50,787 nt of DNA from contig NZ_SOFG01000021.1 in the NCBI RefSeq assembly GCF_004402485.1, positions 1 to 50,787 on the forward strand. The letters are read 5' to 3'. The notes under the pieces were generated by a model that made no database searches, had not been told where the DNA came from, and was given only the letters and a program-made list of their open reading frames with translations. The translations under genes were made by a program, and so were the position numbers. Positions 24,963 through 32,449 of the stretch are shown here, piece by piece. The stretch is from Cryobacterium algoricola. Lineage in GTDB: Bacteria > Actinomycetota > Actinomycetes > Actinomycetales > Microbacteriaceae. Positions within the stretch are counted from its first letter, which is position 1. Every line of letters starts with the position of its first letter.

Positions 24963-25825
24963 GCCGCCTCCTCCGTCGGCTCCTGCTCGAGGCCGCGCAG
25001 GCTCGGGCGGCGGAGCGCGGCGAGGAGCTGCAGACGCTGGAGTGCCTGCATCCGCTGGATCGCCGGGCGCGAACGTCCGGATTCGGGGCGGCGGCGCTCG
25101 TCGAGGATGGTCTTGAGCACGCGGAAGCCGTCGCGGACGGCGCTGAGGTTGCTGACCCCGTGGATGCGGAGTTTCTCGACGCTCGGGACCTCGGCGATGA
25201 CGAGCCCGGCGACGGCGATGCGGCAGTTGAGGATCGTCTCGATCTCGAAACCGTCGCCCCAGTGCATCCGGCCGTCCTCACGTTCGGGCAGCCCGGGATC
25301 CGGTAGGTCGAGGTGCGGCAGCGCCTCGGTCCAGAATGCGTTGTAGCCGTAGCAGAGGTCGGTGTACCGCGTGCCCAGCAGCACGTTCGTCACGAGGTTG
25401 AGGCCGAGGTTGCCGATCCGCCGGATCACGGTGAGGTCGGCGCTGCCGCCGCCGGGCAGGAAGCGGCTGCCCTTGGCCAGGTGCGCCCCGCCGAGGAGGG
25501 CCTCGACGAACGCGGGGATCTCCCCGCTGTCCGCCGAGCCGTCCGCGTCGAACATGACGACGATGTCCCCCGTCACCGCGGCGAACCCGCAGGCGAGGGC
25601 GTTGCCCTTGCCGCGACGGGTCTGCTGGATCACCTCGATGCCGGGAAGCACCCGGAGGGCGGTCTCGACGGTCCCGTCCACGGAATGACCGTCGACGAGG
25701 ATGACCTGATGGACCGCGGGCAGGGTGGGCAGCACCACCTCGAGGTTCCTGGCTTCGTTGCGGGCCGGGATCACGATCGAGATCCGCGGAATTCCAGGCG
25801 CAGGCGCGCCGCTGTGCTGGCTCAT
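24959..25825 (-). CDS. GT2-family glycosyltransferase, polyprenyl-phosphate sugar synthase-like
   Basis: A 288-residue enzyme, first gene of the operon. ATG at 25825 with AGGACGA upstream. The domain ISIVIPARNEARNLEVVLP, DGHSVDGT, RGKGNALACGFAA and VMFDADGSAD matches the DPM1/GtrB-like branch that makes polyprenyl-phosphate sugars, though no C-terminal transmembrane pair is visible. Later motifs GSRFLPGGGSAD and LCYGYNAFW are also typical of this branch. It could charge a lipid carrier for the large membrane glycosyltransferase downstream. All downstream genes overlap, so this promoter drives the whole 9.5-kb unit. Confidence 0.92.
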   Translation of the reverse strand: MSQHSGAPAPGIPRISIVIPARNEARNLEVVLPTLPAVHQVILVDGHSVDGTVETALRVLPGIEVIQQTRRGKGNALACGFAAVTGDIVVMFDADGSADSGEIPAFVEALLGGAHLAKGSRFLPGGGSADLTVIRRIGNLGLNLVTNVLLGTRYTDLCYGYNAFWTEALPHLDLPDPGLPEREDGRMHWGDGFEIETILNCRIAVAGLVIAEVPSVEKLRIHGVSNLSAVRDGFRVLKTILDERRRPESGRSRPAIQRMQALQRLQLLAALRRPSLRGLEQEPTEEAA

Positions 25826-25890
25826 AATTTCGTCCTGTCGACTATCGGGGTCGCGTGGAACAGGAAGGGATTGTCAGCCGCAGCGTCCTT

Positions 25891-25921
25891 GGTGCAACGT
25901 CAACTTGGGTAAGTTGGCACC
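25891..25921. promoter_or_regulatory. Stem-loop in the operon leader/promoter region
   Basis: GGTGC (25891-25895) and CAACTT (25901-25906) pair with AAGTTG (25911-25916) and GCACC (25917-25921), a bulged stem with a 4-nt loop about 70 nt upstream of the first glycan gene. A second small palindrome, CGCGTGTATCACGCG, is at 25985-25999. Either could be an operator; the regulator is unknown. Confidence 0.35.
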
Positions 25922-26078
25922 ACTGTACGGGTCACGGCCGTTCGGGGGAGGGACCAGTTCGGGGGGATTGCAGCATCCGCGAACCGCGTGTATCACGCGC
26001 GTGGACAGAGTGACCGGACCGGAGCACGAGCCCGGGCGCCCCGGGACTATCCTTGGAGAAATTCACGGATGAGGCCCC

Positions 26079-26216
26079 ATGAAATCTGCAATCGAGGCTG
26101 GCGAAGCGCTCTGCACGTGCGGGCACGTCCGGGCGGCGCACGAGCATTACCGTCCCGGAACGGACTGCAGCCTGTGCCCGGCCGGGGGTTGCGACCGCTT
26201 CACCGCCGCCCGGTAG
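26079..26216 (+). CDS. 45-residue Cys/His-rich, probably zinc-binding protein
   Basis: A small gene missed by a usual length cut-off. ATG at 26079 with GATGAGG just upstream. The product has a short helix (KSAIEAGEAL) and then CTCGHVRAAHEHYRPGTDC, SLC and GGC, i.e. five to six Cys and three His spaced as in a compact zinc ribbon (CxCGHxxxxHxH...CxxC...C). All metal-binding residues sit between residues 12 and 38. It may bind Zn or Fe-S; function unknown. It lies between the divergent glycan operon and the MinD-like gene, converging on the latter with a 7-nt gap. Confidence 0.65.
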   Translation: MKSAIEAGEALCTCGHVRAAHEHYRPGTDCSLCPAGGCDRFTAAR

Positions 26217-26223
26217 TCGCGGT

Positions 26224-28062
26224 TTACAGGCCTTCGGCGATCGCCGCGGTCGCGTAGAGCCATGCCTCGCGGGTGCGCGGGGCAAGGGCGTCGATGTTGA
26301 GCGGGCCGCCGGCGACGAGCGCCGGGTCGTACGGCACGTCGACGACGGTGCGGGTGAGCTGGCTGAAGTGGTCGTGCAACCGGGCGGACAGGGCCCGGTC
26401 GGCGGTCTTGGCCGGGGACGCGAGCACGGTCACGGCCTGGGCGACCTTGTCCCCGTGCCCCTTGAGCCGCAGCCCGTCGAGGAGCGAGGCCGCGCCGTAG
26501 GCGGTGTCCTCGCGGATCGTCGAGACGACCACGAGCTGGTCGGCGGTTTCGACGGCGGCCTCCCAGTTCGAGGCGCGCATGTTGTTGCCGGTGTCGATGA
26601 TCAGGATCCGGTAGAAGCGGCTGAGCGCGGCGTGGAGCTTGCCGAACGCGACATCGTCGATGCTCGCGGCACCGGCGGGGTCGAGGTCGGAGGCGAGCGC
26701 GTCGAAGCGGGCGTCGCCCTGGTTGCGCACGTACTTGTCGAGGTCGCCGACCCTGGCCGACGTCGAGTACGCGAAGTCCTCGAGGTCGCGCAGCAGGTCG
26801 ACGGCCGTGTTCGTGTGCTGGGCGCCCTGCGCCCGCACGCCGAGGGTGCCCATCGTCTCGTTGTTGTCCCAGGCGAGGGTGTACCCGCCACGGTGGATGC
26901 CGAAGGTCGCGGCGATCAGCAGGGTCGCGGTGGTCTTGTGCGCGCCACCCTTGGGGTTGAGCACCACGATCGTGCGCGGACCGCTGAGGCTGCGCTGCAC
27001 CGCAGCGATCGCGGCGCGGCGGGCGAGTTCGCTCCGGCCGGGCGACGGGTTCACGAGGCCGCCGGTGACCCGGCGCACGGTGCCCTGCCAGCCGAGCAGG
27101 GCGGGTCCAGCGACGATCGCGGGACGGGAGCTCATGAAGTCGGCGAGGTTCGGCCCGTCTTCCGCGGCGACCAGGGTCGTGTGCGGTGCTGGGACGAGCA
27201 GGGCGGAGGACGCGGAGACCGGCGTGGAGCGGAAGGCGGCGACCGAACCGGACGCGATTTCCACATCGTCGTCGTCGGCGTCGAGATCGCCGTGTTCGAA
27301 GATGATGTCCTCGAAGAGTCCGGGCGGCGGCCCCGGCGTGCGGCGGGGGCCGGCCGGCAGGGACTCGGCGGGCAGCGACTCAGGGGTCAGTGACTCGGCG
27401 GTCAGGGACTCGGCGGGCTGCGAGGCATCGTGCCCGGGTGCGGCCTCGGGCGCGGCAGCCGTGGGGACGGCAGCATCGGCGTCCGCGTCAGCGTCAGCGT
27501 CAGCGTCGGCGTCAGCGTCAGCGTCGGCGTCAGCGTGGGAGTGGGAGTGGGATTCGGCTTCGCGTTCCGTCGCGGACTCGGCCTCGGCCTCGTCGGCCGA
27601 GAACTGCGCCGCGGCGTCGAGGGGATCGCCGAGGGCTGCCAGCTCGGCCAGTTCCTCGAGGGCGTCGATCGGTTCCATCGGTTCGGCCAGGGATGCCGCG
27701 GCGCTGCGGTCTCCGGTGTGGGCCATGGCGCGCTTGGCGATCTTGCCCTGCGCTGCGGATTCCTCGGCTTCGAGTGCTGCGCTTGAGAGCGCGGCGGCGG
27801 GGATGAAGTCGCCTGCGGCCTCGACTTCGCCGTCCGGGTGCACGACGAGGGGCCATTGGCCCTGCTCGTCGTCGGCGGTCAGCCGCACCGGGCGGCCGAG
27901 TTCACGGGCGGCATCCGTCACGCGGTTGATGATCTCTTCCCGAACACCGGCTTCGTCGCCGGCCGTCACCTGCTGACCCACCCCGTCGATGATCAGTTCG
28001 CCGGTTCCGTTGCTACGAATCGTTGCCTGGATGCGAGGAGGTACGGATACTTCGTGTTTCAT
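26224..28062 (-). CDS. MinD/ParA-like P-loop ATPase with long disordered linker
   Basis: A 612-residue protein. A folded N-terminal region (1-90) is followed by about 250 acidic, low-complexity residues including ten Asp-Ala pairs (177-197) and a Glu-Ser-Leu-Pro repeat (217-236). The ATPase domain spans about 345-612: deviant Walker A NPKGGAHKTTAT (His375 stands where Gly is usual in KGGxGKT), LAWDNNETMGTLG, and ILIIDTGNN. This resembles the MinD-like/EspI group of Actinobacteria, thought to act in septum, secretion or chromosome positioning. No ESX genes are nearby, so a link to type VII secretion is not supported. The start is the ATG at 28062. Confidence 0.85.
   Translation of the reverse strand: MKHEVSVPPRIQATIRSNGTGELIIDGVGQQVTAGDEAGVREEIINRVTDAARELGRPVRLTADDEQGQWPLVVHPDGEVEAAGDFIPAAALSSAALEAEESAAQGKIAKRAMAHTGDRSAAASLAEPMEPIDALEELAELAALGDPLDAAAQFSADEAEAESATEREAESHSHSHADADADADADADADADADADAAVPTAAAPEAAPGHDASQPAESLTAESLTPESLPAESLPAGPRRTPGPPPGLFEDIIFEHGDLDADDDDVEIASGSVAAFRSTPVSASSALLVPAPHTTLVAAEDGPNLADFMSSRPAIVAGPALLGWQGTVRRVTGGLVNPSPGRSELARRAAIAAVQRSLSGPRTIVVLNPKGGAHKTTATLLIAATFGIHRGGYTLAWDNNETMGTLGVRAQGAQHTNTAVDLLRDLEDFAYSTSARVGDLDKYVRNQGDARFDALASDLDPAGAASIDDVAFGKLHAALSRFYRILIIDTGNNMRASNWEAAVETADQLVVVSTIREDTAYGAASLLDGLRLKGHGDKVAQAVTVLASPAKTADRALSARLHDHFSQLTRTVVDVPYDPALVAGGPLNIDALAPRTREAWLYATAAIAEGL
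27472..27534 (-). repeat. 6-nt tandem repeat encoding (Ala-Asp)10
   Basis: About ten copies of GACGC[TC] on the coding strand, with T/C variation in the Ala codon, encode residues 177-197 of the MinD-like protein. The repeat is prone to slippage in steps of two residues without frameshift, so linker length may vary between strains. Confidence 0.85.
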
Positions 28063-28223
28063 GGTCAGCCTTTTTTCCGTCGAGCTCAGCTCTTCGTGCT
28101 TTGGTGCGCTCCGGAATAACTGGACCGCGCCACGGACCAGCCTAACGGGCGGAAGTGATTACCCCTCGTTTAGGCGTGATTCTTCCTCAGTTGCACCCTC
28201 GGCGGACGCGCACTGACGCCCCG

Positions 28224-28418
28224 GATTCCCCGGGAATCGCCGTCCGCGTCCACTGTCGCCGTACACCGGGGTCACTCGGCGGAAACGGCGACTCTCGGCG
28301 AGATTCACGGATGCGTGACGCCGCCCGGGCGCGCACCGCGCTCCGCGAGGATCCCACTTCGCGCCCAGCGTCGCCTACTCATCGGGGCCACTCGGCGAAG
28401 ACGGCGACTCTGGGTGAT
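28224..28418. repeat. Repeat-bearing 443-nt non-coding gap
   Basis: The gap 28063-28505 upstream of the MinD-like gene has no convincing gene. It contains a perfect palindrome GATTCCCCGGGAATC (28224-28238) and two related 35-nt direct copies (28267-28301 and 28384-28418) sharing CACTCGGCG and ACGGCGACTCT. The first 80 nt should hold the MinD-like promoter. Confidence 0.55.
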
Positions 28419-28505
28419 TATCGCGCGCTCGCATAGACGGCCACAACCCTGTGCGGATGCCGAGCCGGGCTTCCGTTCCGCTATCGGCGAACTCGGTTCG
28501 CTGGC

Positions 28506-28703
28506 TCAGCCCGCGAGCGGCAGGTTCTCGGTCCCGGGGTGCCAGCGGATGGCGCGGATCCCCGCGCGCGTGGCGTGGGTGTCGTCATGGCCGTTCTGGC
28601 GGCGGCACTCCACGAGTTCCTGGGTCGCCGTGATGTGCGGGTCGCGGCAGGAGTTGGCGTAACTCGTGTAGTCCGTCTCGAGCAGGAGTTCATCATCGGT
28701 CAT
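28506..28703 (-). CDS. Small hypothetical protein
   Basis: A 65-residue acidic-to-neutral protein of unknown function. ATG at 28703 (MTDDELLLETDYTSYANSC); an in-frame GTG at 28724 is also possible and neither has a good ribosome site. It contains two Cys, four His and the pattern QELVECRRQNGHDDTH but no recognisable fold. Codon use is in keeping with neighbours. A 14-nt sequence is repeated just upstream (28711-28743), which may be its promoter element. It could also be non-coding. Confidence 0.4.
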   Translation of the reverse strand: MTDDELLLETDYTSYANSCRDPHITATQELVECRRQNGHDDTHATRAGIRAIRWHPGTENLPLAG

Positions 28704-28710
28704 GGTTGCG

Positions 28711-28743
28711 TGTTTCTGGTTCACAGCACTGTTTCTGGTTCAC
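28711..28743. promoter_or_regulatory. Duplicated 14-mer upstream of a small gene
   Basis: TGTTTCTGGTTCAC occurs exactly at 28711-28724 and 28730-28743, 19 nt apart, immediately upstream of (or across) the start of the small gene at 28506-28703. It could be a double operator or a short tandem duplication. The rest of the 369-nt gap 28704-29072 holds the terminator-like hairpin at 28994-29069 and nothing else clear. Confidence 0.4.
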
Positions 28744-28993
28744 GACACCGCCGGCTTGCGTCGTGCGCCGGCAACGGTGCCTGGTGGTTCAACTGAATCG
28801 GACGGCGGTGAGCGACGCCCACTGCGGGCATCGAGCCGGTCGTCACTTTCGCGGGGGAGCCGTCGAGGGATCGACGTCTCGTGCGAGGCAGTTATGTTGC
28901 TGACCAGAGTAGGGCGGCGCTACACCGAACGCGCAGCGAAACTGATGAATCGTCACATAAACGTCACTGTGTTACGGGCGCGTCACCGAACCG

Positions 28994-29069
28994 ATTCGAC
29001 GGAGATTTTCGTTTCTGAACCGATTCAGGGGCGTTCCCACGTGCCGAAACCGCAGAATCTCCGTCGAAT
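28994..29069 (-). terminator. Long hairpin after the PRC-barrel gene
   Basis: ATTCGACGGAGATT (28994-29007) pairs perfectly with AATCTCCGTCGAAT (29056-29069), starting 4 nt after the stop of the PRC-barrel gene. GAACCGATTC is also repeated directly at 28988 and 29017. Best read as its terminator or 3' stabiliser. Confidence 0.6.
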
Positions 29070-29072
29070 TCG

Positions 29073-29804
29073 TCAGGGACGGGGGCGCGGTGGCGGCGGG
29101 TCATCGTGCGGAGGCGGCGGGTGCGGGCTGTCGTGGGGGTGCGGGCGGCCGTCGACCTCGTGCTTGCGCAGGTGCGGCGGGACCGGGGGCGGCCCATCGT
29201 GCGGTCCGTGCGGATGCGGGCCGTCGTGCGGAGGGTGCGGGTGGGGATGCGGGCCGTCGTACGGGCGAGGAGGCGGGTGCGGGCCGTCGTACGGGTGAGG
29301 GTGCGGTTGCCCAGGGGTTGGCGGCGTGCCCGGGGACGGCAGCCGCGTCTCGGGACGGACGGCGGCATCCGTTGTGATCGCGCCGGACTCGACCGGGACG
29401 CCGGCCTCGCCTGGCTCGCCGGGAACAACCGACTCGGCAGGCTCGGTCACCTCCTCTGCCGCAGCCGCACCAGCCGACTCCGGCGCGGCCGTGCCGTAGT
29501 AGCCGTAGAGTTCGTTCTCCTCGTCGGCGGTGATCGATCCCCGGTCGCTCTCGATGCGGGGGCCGTTGCGGATGCGGTCGCGGTCGAAGGCCACGACCAC
29601 GCGCGGGCCGTCGATGGTCGCACCGTAGAGCGGAACGAACGACTCGAGCATGCCGAACAGGCCGGTGCGCACCGTGACGAAGGCCGGCTGGCCGGAGTCC
29701 TCGCTCAGGAAGACCTGTTCGACCGAGCCGAGCTTCACCCCGTCGCTCGTCACGACGACACCGCCGTTGACGACGATGTCGTCGATCCCTTCGAGGGTGA
29801 TCAT
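29073..29804 (-). CDS. PRC-barrel domain protein with His/Pro-rich tail
   Basis: A 243-residue protein. Residues 1-80 form a PRC-barrel-like domain (IDDIVVNGGVVVTSDGVKLG, then VFLSEDSGQPAFVTVRTGLF, FVPLYGATIDGPRVVVAFD), as in stress-associated DUF2171 proteins. A Glu/Ala/Pro linker follows (about 105-160). The last 85 residues are built from DGPHPHP-like repeats, with about 20 His and many Pro. Such a tail could bind Ni, Zn or Cu or act as a flexible spacer. ATG at 29804. The coding strand is C-rich, leaving the other strand with many G runs. Domain call good; tail function is inference. Confidence 0.82.
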   Translation of the reverse strand: MITLEGIDDIVVNGGVVVTSDGVKLGSVEQVFLSEDSGQPAFVTVRTGLFGMLESFVPLYGATIDGPRVVVAFDRDRIRNGPRIESDRGSITADEENELYGYYGTAAPESAGAAAAEEVTEPAESVVPGEPGEAGVPVESGAITTDAAVRPETRLPSPGTPPTPGQPHPHPYDGPHPPPRPYDGPHPHPHPPHDGPHPHGPHDGPPPVPPHLRKHEVDGRPHPHDSPHPPPPHDDPPPPRPRP

Positions 29805-29889
29805 TCGGTCATTCCTTCCCTGGAGGCACGCGCTCGAGGCACGGCTGGGTTCCTGTATTCTCGCACCGCACCGGGCGGCCGGGCGGGTG

Positions 29890-31080
29890 TCACGCGGTGA
29901 CGAGGATCATCGTGAGCACGCTCAACCCGACCGTGACCGGGGCGAGCACGAGGCCGAAGAGTGCATACCCGCGCCACGTGATCAGCACGTTCATCTTCTC
30001 GAGCCTGCTGTGCCAGAGCAAGGTCGCGAGGGAGGCCCACGGGGTGATCAGCGGGCCGACGTTCGCGCCGATCAGCACGGCCAGCAGCCGCGGGGTCGAG
30101 TCGGCGACCGGCTCGAGCGCGAGGTAGGCGGGCAGGTTGTTGACCAGGTTCGAGCCGACCAGGCTCGTGCCGGCCAGGCGGAACAGGTCGCCCGGAGCGT
30201 TCCCCGCCCCGGCGAGCGCGGTGAGCAGCACCGGCAGCCCGAGGTTCTGCAGCGCCTCCATCGCAAGGAACAGGCCGGCGCTGAACAACAGCAGCGACCA
30301 CGGAATCAGGGTGATGCGGAGCACGCTCCGGCGCCGCACGGCGAACACGACGGCCAGCACGAGCGCGGCAATGCTCGACGGCAGCCACACCGGGAGGCCG
30401 ACGACGAGAGCGGGCAGCAGGGCCGCGAGCACGAACGCGCTCGTCCCGAGCAGCACCCGGTCGACGGATGCCGCCGCTCCCGACGTGCCCGCCACGCGCA
30501 TCCGCTGCACGGGCACGCTCGCATACCGCTTGCTGAGGTCTTTGCGGAAGATGAGCGCGACCATGGCCATCGGCACGATCACGGCGACGAGGGCGGGGGC
30601 CGCGGTCAGACCGGCGAAGGCGATCGGGGAGATGCCGCCGAGGCGGTTCTGGGCGAGCAGGTTGGTCAGGTTGCTGATCGGGAGCAGCAGGCTCCCGGTG
30701 TTGGCGAGCCACACCGTCGTCAGGGCGAACGGCAGCGGCGGCAGGCCCGCCTGCCGCGCGACCACGACGACGACCGGCGTCAGGAGCACGGCGGTCGTGT
30801 CGAGCGAGAGGAACACGGTCGTGACGATCGCGATCCCGGCGACCCACAGCCAGAGCAGCCAGGCCCGGCCGCCGCCCCAGTGCCGCAGCCGGCGGGCGAT
30901 CCAGCGGAACACCCCCGCCTCGCTGCAGAGCTCCGTGACGACGGTCATGGCCACGACGAACGCCAGGATCGGCGCCACCCGGTCGACGAGCACGAGCAGT
31001 TCGTCTAGCGGGAGCAGGCCGGTCGCCACGGCGACGGTGCCGAGCAGGAGTAGACCGGCACCGATGAGGGACAAAACCAT
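29890..31080 (-). CDS. ArsB/SLC13-type anion transporter
   Basis: A 396-residue membrane protein with about 10-11 helices of the ion-transporter superfamily. Repeated hairpin motifs of the family are seen: LANTGSLLLPISNLTNLLAQ at about 126-145 and SLVGSNLVNNLPAYLALEP at about 310-328, the two inverted-repeat substrate-binding loops. It resembles arsenite (ArsB) or dicarboxylate/citrate-type carriers. No arsR or arsC is next to it, so arsenite export is only a possibility. Start is the ATG at 31080. Confidence 0.88.
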   Translation of the reverse strand: MVLSLIGAGLLLLGTVAVATGLLPLDELLVLVDRVAPILAFVVAMTVVTELCSEAGVFRWIARRLRHWGGGRAWLLWLWVAGIAIVTTVFLSLDTTAVLLTPVVVVVARQAGLPPLPFALTTVWLANTGSLLLPISNLTNLLAQNRLGGISPIAFAGLTAAPALVAVIVPMAMVALIFRKDLSKRYASVPVQRMRVAGTSGAAASVDRVLLGTSAFVLAALLPALVVGLPVWLPSSIAALVLAVVFAVRRRSVLRITLIPWSLLLFSAGLFLAMEALQNLGLPVLLTALAGAGNAPGDLFRLAGTSLVGSNLVNNLPAYLALEPVADSTPRLLAVLIGANVGPLITPWASLATLLWHSRLEKMNVLITWRGYALFGLVLAPVTVGLSVLTMILVTA

Positions 31081-31114
31081 GAATCGGAGTGTATCGGTCG
31101 GGAGCCCTCCGCCT

Positions 31115-31175
31115 CGCGAGAGCGCACTTGTGGCCCTTAAACCGCGGTTTTAGGGGCCACAAGTGCGCTCTCGCG
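31115..31175. terminator. 61-nt near-perfect palindrome
   Basis: The 21-nt arms 31115-31135 and 31155-31175 (starting CGCGAGAGCGCAC, ending GTGCGCTCTCGCG) pair perfectly, and the loop itself holds the palindrome AAACCGCGGTTT (31139-31150). It lies 28 nt past the acyl-CoA dehydrogenase stop and just upstream of the transporter gene. Strong terminator candidate. Confidence 0.7.
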
Positions 31176-31202
31176 GCGGGGGTGAGCGGAAGCGCGAGCG
31201 GG

Positions 31203-32384
31203 TCAGCGGAAGGCGCTCACGCCCGTCAGGTCGCGGCCGATCAGGAGGGACTGCACGCTCTCGGTGCCCTCGTAGGTGTGCAGGGATTCGATGTCGGCGA
31301 GGTGCCGGATCACGTGATTCTCGAGCAGGATTCCGTTGCCGCCGAGCACGTCGCGCGCGGTTGCCGCGATCTCGCGGGCGGCCCGGGTGTTGTGGTACTT
31401 GGCGAGGGACGCCTGGATCGGTCGCATGGTTCCGGCGGCGTCGAGTTCGGCGAGGCGCAGGCAGTAGAGCTGCATCGCGGTCAGCTGGGACAGCATCCGC
31501 GTGAGTCGTTCCTGCACGAGCTGGAACCCGGCGAGGGGCTTGCCGAACTGGATGCGCTGGTTCGAGTAGCTGAGAGCCGCCTCGAAGACCGCGGTGGCGT
31601 GGCCGAGCGCCGACCAGGCAACGCCGAGGCGGGTGGCGAAGAGCACGGTCGCGGTGTCCTTGAAGGTGCGGGTGCCCGGCAGCAGGGCGTCGAGGGGCAC
31701 GCGCACGTTGTCGAGCACGATGCGGGCCTGGTGGATGCCGCGCAGGGAGCCCTTTCCGGTGATCGTCTGGGCCTGGTACCCGGGGGTGTCCTGCGGCACG
31801 AGGAACCCGCGCACATTGCCGTCGTCGTCGCGGGCCCAGACCACGGTCACGTCGCCCACGGAGCCGTTGCCGATCCACTTCTTCTCGCCGGTGATCACCC
31901 ACGCGTCACCCTCGCGGGTCGCGGTGGTCTCGAGCGCGACGGAGTCGGAGCCGTGGTCGGGCTCGGTGAGAGCGAAGGCGCCGAGCTTCTCGGCGCGGGC
32001 CAGGGGCACGAGCCACTCCGCCTTCTGCGCCTCGCTGCCATACAGGGCGATGCTGCGAAGCGCGAGCCCGCCCTGCACGGCCACGACCGTGCCCATCGAG
32101 CCGTCACCGCGGGAGATCTCCATGTTGACGAGTCCGGCGGCGAGGGGGGACATCGCGGTGAGGCCGGGGCCGGCGACGCCGTCGGTGAGCAGGTCGAGCT
32201 CGCCGAGCCGGCGGACGAGGTGCAGCGGATACTCGGCCTTGTCCCAGGCTTCGGTGACCTCATCGAGGGTTTCGATCGCAAAGGCGCGGGCCCGGTCCCA
32301 GAATGCGCGGTCGGCCGCGGGCACGTCCCGGAAGAGTTCGTAGTAGTCGGTGTCAAGCGGCACGGATACGTCGTAGTCGGGCAC
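31203..32384 (-). CDS. Acyl-CoA dehydrogenase (glutaryl-CoA dehydrogenase-like)
   Basis: A 393-residue flavoenzyme. GTG start at 32384, with AAGGGGAACC upstream. FAD-binding and substrate motifs are in place: FALTEPDHGSDSVALETTA (about 137-155), KKWIGNGSVGDVTVVWARD, and RIQFGKPLAGFQLVQERL. The segment TYEGTESVQSLLIGRDLTG carries the catalytic Glu in the glutaryl-CoA dehydrogenase position. It oxidises an acyl-CoA, perhaps dicarboxylic or short branched, in fatty-acid or amino-acid breakdown. The TetR gene lies directly upstream, with two palindromes in the 62-nt gap, so it is very likely repressed by it and induced by an acyl-CoA. Confidence 0.94.
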   Translation of the reverse strand: MPDYDVSVPLDTDYYELFRDVPAADRAFWDRARAFAIETLDEVTEAWDKAEYPLHLVRRLGELDLLTDGVAGPGLTAMSPLAAGLVNMEISRGDGSMGTVVAVQGGLALRSIALYGSEAQKAEWLVPLARAEKLGAFALTEPDHGSDSVALETTATREGDAWVITGEKKWIGNGSVGDVTVVWARDDDGNVRGFLVPQDTPGYQAQTITGKGSLRGIHQARIVLDNVRVPLDALLPGTRTFKDTATVLFATRLGVAWSALGHATAVFEAALSYSNQRIQFGKPLAGFQLVQERLTRMLSQLTAMQLYCLRLAELDAAGTMRPIQASLAKYHNTRAAREIAATARDVLGGNGILLENHVIRHLADIESLHTYEGTESVQSLLIGRDLTGVSAFR

Positions 32385-32412
32385 GGTTCCCCTTCGTTGG
32401 GTTCGGCTGGTG

Positions 32413-32449
32413 TGACACTCAGTGTCGGGTCAAATGACACTGAGTGTCA
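32413..32449. promoter_or_regulatory. Double palindromic TetR operator in front of acyl-CoA dehydrogenase
   Basis: GACACTCAGTGTC (32414-32426) and TGACACTGAGTGTCA (32435-32449) are perfect palindromes with the same half-site TGACACT, 22 nt between centres (two helical turns). The second overlaps the stop codon of the tetR gene. Same-face spacing fits two repressor dimers over the dehydrogenase promoter. Confidence 0.8.

Noticed and set aside
25988..26257. 89-residue + strand frame starting at 25988
   Set aside because: Its Arg/Pro/Gly-rich product looks like a shadow; the overlapping 45-codon frame at 26079 has the ribosome site and a metal-binding pattern.
29890..31080. Arsenic-resistance operon
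   Set aside because: The transporter is ArsB/SLC13-like, but no arsR, arsC or other ars gene is adjacent.
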